Shown here in pieces: positions 25,206-33,743 of a stretch of DNA of 42,429 bases. Source of the DNA: Woeseiaceae bacterium (GTDB taxonomy: Bacteria > Pseudomonadota > Gammaproteobacteria > Steroidobacterales > Woeseiaceae); NCBI GenBank assembly GCA_021773095.1, contig JAJFKR010000011.1, positions 1 to 42,429 of the forward strand. The letters run 5' to 3'. The position numbers and the translations under genes are program-made. A model generated the notes under the pieces. That model saw nothing but the letters and a program-made list of their open reading frames with translations. It had not been told where the DNA came from and ran no database searches. Numbering within the stretch: position 1 is the stretch's first letter; each line of letters opens with the position of its first letter.

Positions 25206-27245
25206 ATGGGTCGCGTAATCAAATATTTACTCTTTATAGTGGGTGGTTTCCTCACACTGTTTGTTTTGGCGGCCGTCGCGCTGTACCTGTTTTTCGATCC
25301 GAACGATTTTCGGTCGGAAATCTCGAATTCGGTCAAGAATCAGACAGGCCGGGACCTGACCATTGAGGGCGACATATCGCTGGATATTTTTCCCTGGCTG
25401 GCCGTGGAGGTTGGCAGGGTTAGCCTCGGCGATGCACCCGGGTTTGGTGATGAGCCGATGGTGAGGTTTGAGAGGGCCAGTTTCAGCGTTCGCCTGTTAC
25501 CGGCGATTCTGCGACAGGAGGTTGTGGTTGGTGCTGCCGACATCGAGTCTTTGCAACTCAACCTGAAGGTTAATAAAAGCGGGGTCACTAATTGGGATGA
25601 CCTGGTTGCGGAGGGAAGTGGTGATGCCACCGAAGCGACACCGGAGGCTGGCAGCGGCATCAACATCAACTCGATCGACATCATCGATGCGACGGTTCGG
25701 TACGTAGACAGTGAATCCGGCGACACAATTGCAATTAACGAGCTTAACCTCAACACTGGTCGTGTGACCGATGACGGTTCGGAAGTGCCCGTTCAGGCAA
25801 CCCTGCAGTTCGATGTACAACCTTCGGGCCTCGCGGGTGCCCTCGAATTCGATACGACATTTTCTTTTGATGCGACGGCCGGTGCACTGCGTCTGGACGG
25901 TGTAACGCTCGACGGGACCATTGCAGGTATCGCCGCAATCCCAACAACGGTTGGCCTGCGAACTGACGGTATAGAGGTATTAACAAACGAATCGCGAATG
26001 TCCCTGCAAGCCCTCGACCTGACAATGCTTGATATGCAGATTGTTGCGGACGTAGAGCCGTTTTCTTTCAAGGACCGGGTTGAGCCGCGGGCTCAAATTG
26101 CCGTTGAGACATTTTCACCGCGCAGCCTTATGCAGCTCTTCGATGTACCACCGCCCGAAACAGCAGATCCGGCCGTGTTGAGTCGAGTCACTATTGATGC
26201 CACGGCAGAGGTAACAGCGGCCGCCATTGAGCTAAGCAACGTAGCCATCAAGTTGGACGACACGTCATTTACCGGCGAACTTTCTGTTCCCACAACAGCT
26301 ACAGGTTTCTACCAATTTGATCTGGCGGGGGATTCGATCGACCTGTCCCGCTACATGGAGCCAGCGGTTACAAGTCAAGAGACTGTGGGCTCTGAAACGA
26401 CACCAATCGAAATTCCGGCGGATCTCATCAAACCACTAAACGCTCGCGGCAAGTTCGTACTGCAGAAAGCAACGCTGGGCAACATCATCCTCGAAAACGT
26501 CGACCTTGGATTGAATTCGAGCCAGGGAAAAATGCGAATTTTCCCGATTTCCTCACAGCTGTTCGGCGGAACGTATAACGGCGACGTGCGAATCGATGTG
26601 TCCGGCGCAATTCCCGCCCTGTCGTTGAACGAAAGAATTTCAGGTGTTGACCTCGCGAAACTCGCCAGGGCGATGTTTGAGCAGGACAACGTTACGGGCG
26701 GAGTCGATGGCTCGTTCGTATTGGCGGGCAGAGGCAATGACATGGATACGATCCAACGTGACCTGTCAGGCAATATGTCGCTGGAGTTAAAAGACGGTAC
26801 CTACGCGGGCACCGATATCTGGTACGAAATACGGCGCGCCCGGGCTTTGTTGAAAGGGGAGCAGCCACCAGAGGCCGTGTTACCGGCAAAAACAGAGTTC
26901 AGCACGGTGCGCATGAGTGCGGTTGTGACGGACGGAATTATGCGTAGTAACGACCTCTTCGCGGAGTTGCCGTTTATGCAACTGACCGGAGGGGGGCAGG
27001 TTGATATTCCGGCTGCTACGGTCGACTATGGATTAACAGCCCGGATTCTTGAGCGACCGGAGTTCTTGCGCGATGCCAGCGCTGAAGAGCTTGATGAATT
27101 TACAGAGGCCGTTATTCCATTGAAAATCACCGGGCCGATCGCCTCGCCCAGCATACAACCTGACCTTGAAAAGCTTCTGAAGAACCGAGTTGAGGAAGAG
27201 ATTAAGGACAAGCTCAAGGACAAATTGAAGGACTTGTTCAACTGA
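25206..27245 (+). CDS. AsmA-family envelope protein
   Basis: The 679-residue protein has one N-terminal membrane anchor (about residues 5-30) and a long periplasmic part. The AsmA signature is clear: FDPNDFRSEISNSVKNQTGRDL followed by GDISLDIFPWLAVEVGRVSLGDAPGF, and a C-terminal AsmA domain (about 400-640) with repeated beta segments such as GGTYNGDVRIDV and GVDGSFVLAGRG. The tail is a Lys-rich helix. AsmA-like proteins are thought to help move phospholipids between membranes or set outer-membrane composition. It overlaps the next gene by one base (TGATG), so it heads an AsmA-SRPBCC-mutY-yggX unit. GAGGTG precedes the ATG. Confidence 0.9.
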   Translation: MGRVIKYLLFIVGGFLTLFVLAAVALYLFFDPNDFRSEISNSVKNQTGRDLTIEGDISLDIFPWLAVEVGRVSLGDAPGFGDEPMVRFERASFSVRLLPAILRQEVVVGAADIESLQLNLKVNKSGVTNWDDLVAEGSGDATEATPEAGSGININSIDIIDATVRYVDSESGDTIAINELNLNTGRVTDDGSEVPVQATLQFDVQPSGLAGALEFDTTFSFDATAGALRLDGVTLDGTIAGIAAIPTTVGLRTDGIEVLTNESRMSLQALDLTMLDMQIVADVEPFSFKDRVEPRAQIAVETFSPRSLMQLFDVPPPETADPAVLSRVTIDATAEVTAAAIELSNVAIKLDDTSFTGELSVPTTATGFYQFDLAGDSIDLSRYMEPAVTSQETVGSETTPIEIPADLIKPLNARGKFVLQKATLGNIILENVDLGLNSSQGKMRIFPISSQLFGGTYNGDVRIDVSGAIPALSLNERISGVDLAKLARAMFEQDNVTGGVDGSFVLAGRGNDMDTIQRDLSGNMSLELKDGTYAGTDIWYEIRRARALLKGEQPPEAVLPAKTEFSTVRMSAVVTDGIMRSNDLFAELPFMQLTGGGQVDIPAATVDYGLTARILERPEFLRDASAEELDEFTEAVIPLKITGPIASPSIQPDLEKLLKNRVEEEIKDKLKDKLKDLFN

Positions 27246-27805
27246 TGATACGCCGCTGCTGCTTGTTGCTAGTCGTGGTATTTCTATCGACGGCTAACGC
27301 AGCACAAATGCTCAGCATCGAAGTTGATTATGAAAAGGGCGTATACACGATGCGCTCGGCCGTCTGGTTTGACGCGACGGTCGAACAGGTCTACGAAATT
27401 TTTCGATCCTGGGATTATTCGACAAAATTCTCGAGTGCAATTGTTGAATCGCGCGATGTCGAGCCGGATGCTGAGGGCCGCCCGCAATTCTACGTACGTA
27501 ATAAAGGTTGCGTGCTGTTTTTCTGCACATCTTTCGTACGACAGGGGCACGTTGAGTCGGAACGTAACAAAGTCATATTCGCATTCGTAGATCCGGAGAC
27601 CAGCGACTTTCATCTCAGCAATGAGAGCTGGACATTCGCCGAACAGGACGGCGGTACGGTCGTCACCTACGACATGCAAATGCAGCCAAAATTCTGGATA
27701 CCGCCGGGCATAGGCCCCTTTCTGATCAAACGCAAGCTCAGAAATAACAGCGAGGCGGCTATAGATCGTATCGAGGTTCTTGCGCAGGCGATCGGCAGTG
27801 AGTGA
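27245..27805 (+). CDS. Exported SRPBCC/START-like protein
   Basis: The 186-residue protein has a signal peptide (MIRRCCLLLVVVFLSTANA) and a SRPBCC-type helix-grip domain: a first beta strand, VEQVYEIFRSWDYSTKFSSAIVES as the capping helix region, and a long C-terminal helix (PFLIKRKLRNNSEAAIDRIEVL). Two Cys (KGCVLFFC) could form a disulfide in the periplasm. These folds carry hydrophobic ligands, which suits its coupling to AsmA (one-base overlap), but the ligand is unknown. Its end overlaps the mutY start by 8 nt. Confidence 0.8.
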   Translation: MIRRCCLLLVVVFLSTANAAQMLSIEVDYEKGVYTMRSAVWFDATVEQVYEIFRSWDYSTKFSSAIVESRDVEPDAEGRPQFYVRNKGCVLFFCTSFVRQGHVESERNKVIFAFVDPETSDFHLSNESWTFAEQDGGTVVTYDMQMQPKFWIPPGIGPFLIKRKLRNNSEAAIDRIEVLAQAIGSE

Positions 27806-28856
27806 CTTCTCGGCTCGCCTGCTTGCGTGGTTCGAGGAGCATGGCAGAAAGGACTTGCCCTGGCAGCAAAATATCACGGCATACCGGGTGTGGGTGTCGG
27901 AGATCATGTTGCAACAAACGCAGGTGCAAACGGTTATCCCGTACTTCAGCCGCTTTATTGATCGATTCCCGGATCTTGCATCGCTGGCGGATGCGGACCT
28001 GGACGACGTGCTTTCACAATGGTCGGGCCTCGGTTACTACACGAGGGCCCGCAATCTGCACAAGGCGGCGCAATCTATCTGTGCTGAGCATGGCGGACAG
28101 TTTCCAACAGCATTCGATGATGTCGTCGAATTGCCCGGCATTGGTCGCTCGACAGCGGGCGCCGTATTGTCGCTGGCGAAAGGTCAACGGCACGCAATAC
28201 TCGATGGTAACGTCAAGCGCGTCCTCGCAAGGCACGCGGCGATAGCCGGCTGGCCGGGGAAACCCGCCGTTGCCCGCGATTTTTGGGCCGCAGCGGAGCG
28301 TTACACGCCGCAGCGGAAAGTTGCCGAATACACACAGGCGATCATGGATCTCGGCGCAACGCTCTGCACGCGAAACAAACCATCGTGCGACCGCTGTCCT
28401 GTGCGCGGCGACTGTCGCGCAAGGCGGTTGAATAGTGTTGAAGACTTTCCCGCGCGAAAGCCCAGGGTGAGTAAGCCGTTACGGACCAAGACGATGATCT
28501 TGGCGAGTCTGGACGGTCAGGTGTATCTGGAGCGTCGCCCCGAATCCGGAATTTGGGGTGGACTTTGGAGCCTCCCGGAGCTGGGTGAGCAGTCTTTAAA
28601 TGAGTGGTGTTGCAAAACGTTTGGGCATGAGGTGATCGAAACTCAAAGCTGGGATGTGCTGCGACACAGTTTTAGTCACTACAATCTAGATATTCAGCCA
28701 ATACTTGTGCGTATTGGTTCCGAGGGAGGTAAAGTGGCCGACGGCGACAGGAGAATCTGGCACAGATTGAACGAAGCACCGCCGGGTGGAATAGCGACGC
28801 CAGTCCAAAAACTTATTAATCAACTAGAGAAGAGTGAAGATGTCGCGCACAGTTAA
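27798..28856 (+). CDS. mutY: A/G-specific adenine DNA glycosylase
   Basis: The 352-residue enzyme removes adenine mispaired with 8-oxoguanine. It has the catalytic Glu in [14 protein letters not shown], the helix-hairpin-helix [14 protein letters not shown], the catalytic Asp in [13 protein letters not shown], and the [4Fe-4S] motif C-x6-C-x2-C-x5-C in [17 protein letters not shown]. The C-terminal MutT-like domain that reads 8-oxoG follows ([30 protein letters not shown]). The GTG at 27798 was chosen because it aligns with E. coli MutY; the longer TTG frame at 27780 adds six Arg-rich residues inside the previous gene. It overlaps yggX by 17 nt, the same neighbour as in E. coli. Confidence 0.95.
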   Translation: MSDFSARLLAWFEEHGRKDLPWQQNITAYRVWVSEIMLQQTQVQTVIPYFSRFIDRFPDLASLADADLDDVLSQWSGLGYYTRARNLHKAAQSICAEHGGQFPTAFDDVVELPGIGRSTAGAVLSLAKGQRHAILDGNVKRVLARHAAIAGWPGKPAVARDFWAAAERYTPQRKVAEYTQAIMDLGATLCTRNKPSCDRCPVRGDCRARRLNSVEDFPARKPRVSKPLRTKTMILASLDGQVYLERRPESGIWGGLWSLPELGEQSLNEWCCKTFGHEVIETQSWDVLRHSFSHYNLDIQPILVRIGSEGGKVADGDRRIWHRLNEAPPGGIATPVQKLINQLEKSEDVAHS

Positions 28857-29112
28857 TTGCGTCATGTTGGGCCAGGAGGCCGAAGGTCTCGATTACTCAC
28901 CGTATCCCGGTGATCTCGGCCAACGAATCTACGACAATGTGTCAAAAGAAGCATGGCAGCGCTGGGTCGGACACCAGACCATGCTCATCAACGAGTACCG
29001 GCTAACACCGATCGAACCCGAGGCCCGAAAATTCCTGGAGTCGGAGATGGAGAAATTCTTCTTCGGCGAAGGCTCGGCAGCACCAAAAGAATTCGTACCG
29101 CCCGAACAGTAG
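28840..29112 (+). CDS. yggX: Fe(2+)-trafficking/oxidative damage protection protein
   Basis: The 90-residue protein matches YggX throughout: [49 protein letters not shown] and [12 protein letters not shown]. The single Cys near the N-terminus (residue 7) is conserved in the family, which protects Fe-S clusters from oxidants. The ATG at 28840 has GAAGAG upstream. The stop codon, TAG at 29110-29112, lies in the GTAGGAG head of a REP element, so the last residues (FVPPEQ) abut the insertion. Confidence 0.95.
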   Translation: MSRTVNCVMLGQEAEGLDYSPYPGDLGQRIYDNVSKEAWQRWVGHQTMLINEYRLTPIEPEARKFLESEMEKFFFGEGSAAPKEFVPPEQ

Positions 29113-29193
29113 GAGCGCGCCCCGCGCGCGACCTCGTTACGACCGACGCTTGTGACCACTTGTAGTGGGTTCGCGCGCAGGGCGCGCTCCTAC
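29109..29193. repeat. Head-to-tail inverted REP pair (REPIN) between yggX and egtD
   Basis: Two full 23 nt REPs in opposite orientation: plus copy 29109-29131 (GTAGGAGCGCGCC then CCGCGCGCGA) and minus copy 29193-29171 (GTAGGAGCGCGCC then CTGCGCGCGA), 39 nt apart. The GTAG heads are at the outer ends, as in REPINs. The TAG in the left head ends yggX; the TAG in the right head ends egtD. The whole gap between these convergent genes is therefore the REP pair. The pair could fold into one long hairpin acting on both transcripts. Confidence 0.92.
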
Positions 29194-30122
29194 TGGCGGG
29201 TAAGGAATTGTACGCTGAAGAGTTGATTTGCGTCTGTCCAGACTTTTTCAACTTTGAAGCCAGTTGCACTTGCCATTGCTGCAAAGCCATCGAGTGTGTA
29301 CTTGTGTGAGTACTCCGTAAGAATGGCCTCACCATCGGCAATATCGAAGACAGTATCTGCCACCTCGAATACCTGGTCGGTCTGGCTGACCAGCTCAATA
29401 ACCACGCGGCCCTTGTCTTCGTCGTAGCTCGCGCTATGCGTGAATTCTTCAACGTCAAAATTGGCGCCGTAGTCGCGATTCAGATGTCGCAGCATATTGA
29501 GGTTGAACTCAGCGGTCACGCCGGCCGAATCGTTGTAGGCGTTCTCGATAGTCTGTCGGTCTTTCTGCAGGTCGACGCCAATTATCAGAGCACCATTCCT
29601 GCCAGCTTCGTGATACATCACGCGCAGCAATTCTATCGCCATATCGTATTCGAAATTGCCGATAGTAGAGCCCGGGAAATAGACCACGTTGCGTATCGGC
29701 ATGACCATCGGTGCTGGTAAGGCGAATTGTCGTGTGAAGTCGGCGACGACAGGAAGAATATCGACATGGGGAAACTCGCTGCGAATCTCGTCTGCCGACA
29801 CGCAGAGGTGTTCTTCTGAAATATCTACGGGCACGTAGGCGGCAAGTTCTGAAAGATGCTCGAGTAACACACGTGTCTTAAGGCTGGAACCGCTGCCGAA
29901 TTCGATCAGACTCGCCTGTTTGCCGACCATCGCAGCAATTTCATCGATGTTGTCTCGCATGATGCCAAGCTCGGTGTTGGTCAGATAATACTCCGGCAGC
30001 CGAGTGATTTCGTCGAACAGTTGCGAGCCGCGTTCGTCATAGAAATACTTTGGGGAGATTTGCTTTTGGTCCGCTGACAGTCCGTCGACGATTTCCGAAA
30101 CTTCTACACTGCTAACGGTCAT
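29190..30122 (-). CDS. egtD: L-histidine N(alpha)-methyltransferase
   Basis: The 310-residue SAM enzyme trimethylates histidine to hercynine, the first step of ergothioneine synthesis. Family motifs are present: SPKYFYDERGSQLFDEITRL with PEYYLTNTE, the SAM site LIEFGSGSSLKTRVLLE, YVPVDISEEHL, VVYFPGSTIGNF and GVDLQKD. The start at 30122 has AAGGA five bases upstream, and the gene overlaps egtB by 11 nt; an ATG two codons earlier is also possible. The stop is the TAG inside a REP head. Confidence 0.94.
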   Translation of the reverse strand: MTVSSVEVSEIVDGLSADQKQISPKYFYDERGSQLFDEITRLPEYYLTNTELGIMRDNIDEIAAMVGKQASLIEFGSGSSLKTRVLLEHLSELAAYVPVDISEEHLCVSADEIRSEFPHVDILPVVADFTRQFALPAPMVMPIRNVVYFPGSTIGNFEYDMAIELLRVMYHEAGRNGALIIGVDLQKDRQTIENAYNDSAGVTAEFNLNMLRHLNRDYGANFDVEEFTHSASYDEDKGRVVIELVSQTDQVFEVADTVFDIADGEAILTEYSHKYTLDGFAAMASATGFKVEKVWTDANQLFSVQFLTRQ

Positions 30123-31368
30123 GGCCATCCTTTGCGAGTCGAATTCCCAGAAACTGCCAACGGGCATCCGGGTAGAAGAAGCTGCGATAACTGGCGCGAA
30201 TGTGGTCGCGCGCCGTTACGCACGAGCCACCGCGAACCGTCATTTGATTACACATGAACTTGCCGTTGTATTCACCAAGAGTCCCGTCCAGTGGTTTAAA
30301 GCCCGGGTAGGAAGCGTAAGAAGAAGATGTCCATTCCCAGACGTCGCCAAAATACTGTGTGCCGTCCGATGCGACCGGATGCCAATAATTGCTGTCCATC
30401 AGGTTGCCGTCAGCCCTTTGTTTTCCGGCAGCGATCTCCCACTCAAATTCCGTCGGCAGACGTGCACCGGCCCAGCGGGCGTAAGCATCAGCTTCGTAAA
30501 AGCTGACATGACAAACCGGCGCGTTGTCATCGATCTCAATATCGCCGCGCAATGTAAATTCCTGTTCCAGCGCATCGTCCCAATACAGCGGACGTCGCCA
30601 ACCGCGTTCGTTGATCGTCGCCCAGCCGTCGGATAACCACAGCTCACTGGTGTCATACCCGCCATCCAGAATAAATTCGCGATACTCGCTATTAGTCACG
30701 AGGCGATCGCCGATACGGTGGTCGTGTAACAGCGCATCGTGCCGCGGCGTTTCGTTGTCAAACGAGAAACCATCTCCGCAATGGCCAACCAGGTGAATAC
30801 CCTTCTCGCCCGTGCTGTAAGCATACGCAGCGGCGATCTTTGTTACCGCGACATTGAGTGTCTGCGATACGGGCGGGCGCAACGGATTGCAGGAAAACAC
30901 ATGCTTGATATCGGTCAGCAATAATTCCTGATGCTGTTGTTCGTGATTCAGACCAATGTTGATGACCTGTGTAAAGTGCTCGTCAGAGGCACCGCTTTGC
31001 AGCATTTGTTGCATCGCTGTATCGACGTGTGAGCGATAGTCGAGCACCCGGGCAAGCGTCGGTCGAGACAACAAACCGCGTTTCGGTCGCGCATGCATTT
31101 GTCCGGCCGTGTAGTAATAAGAATTGAACAGATAGTGATACTGATCGTCAAAGCGCGTGTAGCCACGCAGGCCGGGTTCGAGTACAAAGCGCTCAAAAAA
31201 CCAGGTGACATGCGCAAGGTGCCATTTCGTTGGGCTGACGTCCGGCATGGATTGCACGACCGTGTCCTCCGGCTGCAGCCCGGCAGTCAAAGCCAGTGAC
31301 TGAGCTCGGATTTTTCGATACCTGCCGGACAAGGCAGCGGCCATGATTTCGGCCTCGTGTGTAACCAT
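30112..31368 (-). CDS. egtB: Ergothioneine biosynthesis sulfoxide synthase
   Basis: The 418-residue non-haem iron enzyme forms the C-S bond on hercynine. The DinB-like N-terminal domain carries the three-His iron site: KWHLAHVTWFFE and NHEQQHQELLL. The C-terminal FGE-sulfatase-like domain (about 170-418) shows VCHVSFYEADAYARWAGARLPTEFEWE, GDVWEWTSSSY and MTVRGGSCVTARDHIRASYRSF. No egtA or egtC is nearby, so the donor could be free Cys rather than gamma-Glu-Cys; the sequence alone does not decide this. The C-S lyase (EgtE) is not in the window. AGGAAA lies 7 nt before the ATG. Confidence 0.94.
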   Translation of the reverse strand: MVTHEAEIMAAALSGRYRKIRAQSLALTAGLQPEDTVVQSMPDVSPTKWHLAHVTWFFERFVLEPGLRGYTRFDDQYHYLFNSYYYTAGQMHARPKRGLLSRPTLARVLDYRSHVDTAMQQMLQSGASDEHFTQVINIGLNHEQQHQELLLTDIKHVFSCNPLRPPVSQTLNVAVTKIAAAYAYSTGEKGIHLVGHCGDGFSFDNETPRHDALLHDHRIGDRLVTNSEYREFILDGGYDTSELWLSDGWATINERGWRRPLYWDDALEQEFTLRGDIEIDDNAPVCHVSFYEADAYARWAGARLPTEFEWEIAAGKQRADGNLMDSNYWHPVASDGTQYFGDVWEWTSSSYASYPGFKPLDGTLGEYNGKFMCNQMTVRGGSCVTARDHIRASYRSFFYPDARWQFLGIRLAKDGHDR

Positions 31369-31467
31369 CTGTGTTTCCTGAAGACGAGTTTGGTGCAGTG
31401 GAAATACCGTACCGTAATCAGCAAGAGCTCACCAGTCGCTGCATTGTTTCAGCAGCAGGGCGTGCTG

Positions 31468-31929
31468 CTAGTGCAACGGCAGCTCGGTCTTTTCCTGCAC
31501 GGTGCGAATGGTCACGCTGGAATTGACGCGCGCGACGCCGGGCAGTCGGGTGAGTGAATCCCGATGCAGCCGCTCGAAGTCGGCCATATCCGACACGACA
31601 ACGCGCAAGAGATAGTCGAACTCGCCAGTCATGAGATAACACTCCATGACCTCGGGGATGTTCTTCACGGCGTCCTCAAAGGCTGCCAGTTCGCTTTCTT
31701 CCTCGCGGTGCAGGCCGATGTGGACAAAAACGTTGCCAGGCAAGCCGACTTTCTGCTGGCTGACCAGGGCCGCATAGCGGTCGATCATCCCGGATTCCTC
31801 CAGCGACCGGACACGCCGCAGGCACGCGGACTCGGACAGGCTGACGAGACCGGCGAGCTGAACATTGCTGATGCGACCGTCTTTTTGCAGCGCGTTGAGA
31901 ATTAATTTGTCGAATCTATCCAATGACAT
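31468..31929 (-). CDS. Lrp/AsnC-family transcriptional regulator
   Basis: The 153-residue regulator has an N-terminal helix-turn-helix (residues 4-50: FDKLILNALQKDGRISNVQLA, then LVSLSESACLRRVRSLEESGMI) and a C-terminal ligand-sensing RAM domain (about 65-150, with VMECYLMTGEFDYLLRVVV). It diverges from the alanine dehydrogenase gene (143 nt between starts), as AldR/Lrp regulators of ald often do, so it probably senses alanine or another amino acid and controls ald. egtB follows on the same strand 99 nt away; read-through is possible but not shown. Confidence 0.92.
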   Translation of the reverse strand: MSLDRFDKLILNALQKDGRISNVQLAGLVSLSESACLRRVRSLEESGMIDRYAALVSQQKVGLPGNVFVHIGLHREEESELAAFEDAVKNIPEVMECYLMTGEFDYLLRVVVSDMADFERLHRDSLTRLPGVARVNSSVTIRTVQEKTELPLH

Positions 31930-31970
31930 CGCAGAAAATTGTGCTAAACAACAGAATTACCGCAGAAAAT
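31930..31970. promoter_or_regulatory. Direct repeats, putative Lrp-type operator
   Basis: CGCAGAAAAT occurs at 31930-31939 and again at 31961-31970, a period of 31 nt or about three helical turns. Both lie in the A/T-rich divergent region between the Lrp-type gene and ald, with TTGTGC and GCCAC following. Same-face binding of a multimeric Lrp-family protein is plausible. No firm -35/-10 pair was found. Confidence 0.4.
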
Positions 31971-32072
31971 GCCACACTTTGGTCATTTTGTCACACCTTT
32001 CGCAAGCCAACGCCATTGTTCAGCGCGTATTGTTGCCCCAGAAACTGATTATTTCCGGTTTGGAGAGAGACC

Positions 32073-33194
32073 ATGAAGGTTGGTGTACCCAAAGAAATCA
32101 AAACCCTCGAGTTTCGCGTCGGCATGACACCGGCAGGCGTTCATGAGCTTGTCAGCGAAGGTCATGAAGTGATCGTTGAGACGAAGGCCGGTGAAGGCAT
32201 TGGTGAAACGGATGCGGCTTATGAGGCTGTCGGCGCAACGGTTGTTGCAACGCCGGAAGAGGTATTTGCCGCGGCCGAAATGATTGTGAAAGTCAAAGAG
32301 CCGCAATTACACGAATGTGCGATGTTGCGTCCTGGCCAGGTGCTCTTCACCTATCTGCACCTCGCAGCAGACGCCGCTCAAACCGAAGCGCTCATCAAGT
32401 CCGGTTCCACAGCGATCGCGTATGAAACGGTCACGGCTGCTGACGGGTCGCTACCGCTGCTGACACCTATGTCAGAGGTTGCCGGTCGTTTGTCCATCCA
32501 GGCCGGTGCATTTGCATTGCAAAAGTCCAACGGCGGTTGCGGCAAATTGCTTGGCGGCGTGCCGGGAGTACAACCTGCCAACGTTCTTGTTATCGGTGGT
32601 GGTGTCTCGGGTGCGAATGCGGCGGACATGGCGGTTGGTCTTGGTGCCAACGTCACGATCCTCGATCGTTCATTGCCGCGCCTGCGCGAGCTCGACGACA
32701 TCTGGGGTGGACGTGTACATACGGTGTACTCGACCAGGCACGCTATCGATGAGTTGGCGCCTAAAGCCGATCTCATAATCGGCGCAGTTCTGATCGCCGG
32801 CGCAGCGGCACCAAAACTTGTCTCGGCGCAAAACGTTAGAGACATGCAGCCGGGATCTGTCATGGTTGATATCTCTATCGACCAGGGCGGCTGCTTCGAA
32901 ACCAGCAAGCCGACTTCGCACGCCGAACCGACCTACGTTGTTGACGACGTTGTTCATTACTGTGTAACGAATATGCCGGGCGCGGTGCCTCGCACGAGTA
33001 CTTATGCACTCACGAACGCGACACTGCCGTTCGTGAAATCACTGGCCAATCTTGGCTGGGTCGAAGCGCTCGCACACGATCCACACCTGGCCAACGGCCT
33101 GAACGTTCATTCAGGGCGGGTCAATCACGAGGCTGTCGCCCGTGATCTCGGTTACGACTACCAGTCGGCCGCGGACGCACTGAAAGCAGCCTGA
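32073..33194 (+). CDS. ald: Alanine dehydrogenase
   Basis: The 373-residue NAD-dependent enzyme interconverts L-alanine with pyruvate and ammonia. It starts with the family block [20 protein letters not shown]. Also present are the catalytic Lys region MIVKVKEPQ, the catalytic His in [10 protein letters not shown], the Rossmann loop [17 protein letters not shown], and the C-terminal [32 protein letters not shown] and [15 protein letters not shown]. Length is normal. GGAGAG lies 8 nt before the ATG. Likely regulated by the divergent Lrp-type gene. Confidence 0.97.
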   Translation: MKVGVPKEIKTLEFRVGMTPAGVHELVSEGHEVIVETKAGEGIGETDAAYEAVGATVVATPEEVFAAAEMIVKVKEPQLHECAMLRPGQVLFTYLHLAADAAQTEALIKSGSTAIAYETVTAADGSLPLLTPMSEVAGRLSIQAGAFALQKSNGGCGKLLGGVPGVQPANVLVIGGGVSGANAADMAVGLGANVTILDRSLPRLRELDDIWGGRVHTVYSTRHAIDELAPKADLIIGAVLIAGAAAPKLVSAQNVRDMQPGSVMVDISIDQGGCFETSKPTSHAEPTYVVDDVVHYCVTNMPGAVPRTSTYALTNATLPFVKSLANLGWVEALAHDPHLANGLNVHSGRVNHEAVARDLGYDYQSAADALKAA

Positions 33195-33214
33195 CCTCCT
33201 CTTCCCCGGCTTTT

Positions 33215-33733
33215 TTACTTCTCAGTATCCGGCGGTGGGCGGAGTTTGTTGGCGTCATCCAGGCTGATATCCAGGGTGTCGAGGAAGTCGTGCAGCGTCA
33301 CATACTGAAGGTTCATTATCGTTTCATTGTCAACGACACGGACTTTGGGGTCGAGTATTCCGACACCTTCAACTCTTATCAAAAACTCACACTCGTAATT
33401 GATTGCAGCGTTGCCATCAACCTCGACAGTAATCTTATTCTTGTTCGCAGAGTTATTGCCGGTAATGGTCAGTCCATCGCACTTTTTCCCTTCGACAACC
33501 ACATCTCCCGCCGCAATTCCTGCGGGCCGGCTCCCGGGACCGACAATTTTGATCTTGAAATTATCAGATGTTGTCACGCAGACTGGCTTTTTTTCGTTGA
33601 AACCCAGTTCGTATTTCGCGACATGCAATATCAACCGATCCGGGGCTGGGCAGTCTGGTGGTAGAGCACAGGCGGATTGTATCGATATCAGGGCAAACGC
33701 GGAAAAAACACCCAAAGTTAAGGTCTTGGTCAT
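33215..33733 (-). CDS. Small secreted protein of unknown function
   Basis: The 172-residue protein has a signal peptide (MTKTLTLGVFSAFALISIQSA, cleavage near CALPP). The mature part is beta-rich with several Cys (ALPPDC, KPVCV, KKCDG, NYECE), which suggests two disulfides. It has no recognised domain. It begins 10 nt after the membrane regulator gene on the same strand, with AGGAGAGG overlapping that gene's end, so the two are co-transcribed and the regulator may act on or with this protein. A Pro-rich acidic tail (LRPPPDTEK) closes it. Confidence 0.7.
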   Translation of the reverse strand: MTKTLTLGVFSAFALISIQSACALPPDCPAPDRLILHVAKYELGFNEKKPVCVTTSDNFKIKIVGPGSRPAGIAAGDVVVEGKKCDGLTITGNNSANKNKITVEVDGNAAINYECEFLIRVEGVGILDPKVRVVDNETIMNLQYVTLHDFLDTLDISLDDANKLRPPPDTEK

Positions 33734-33743
33734 CGGTCCTCTC

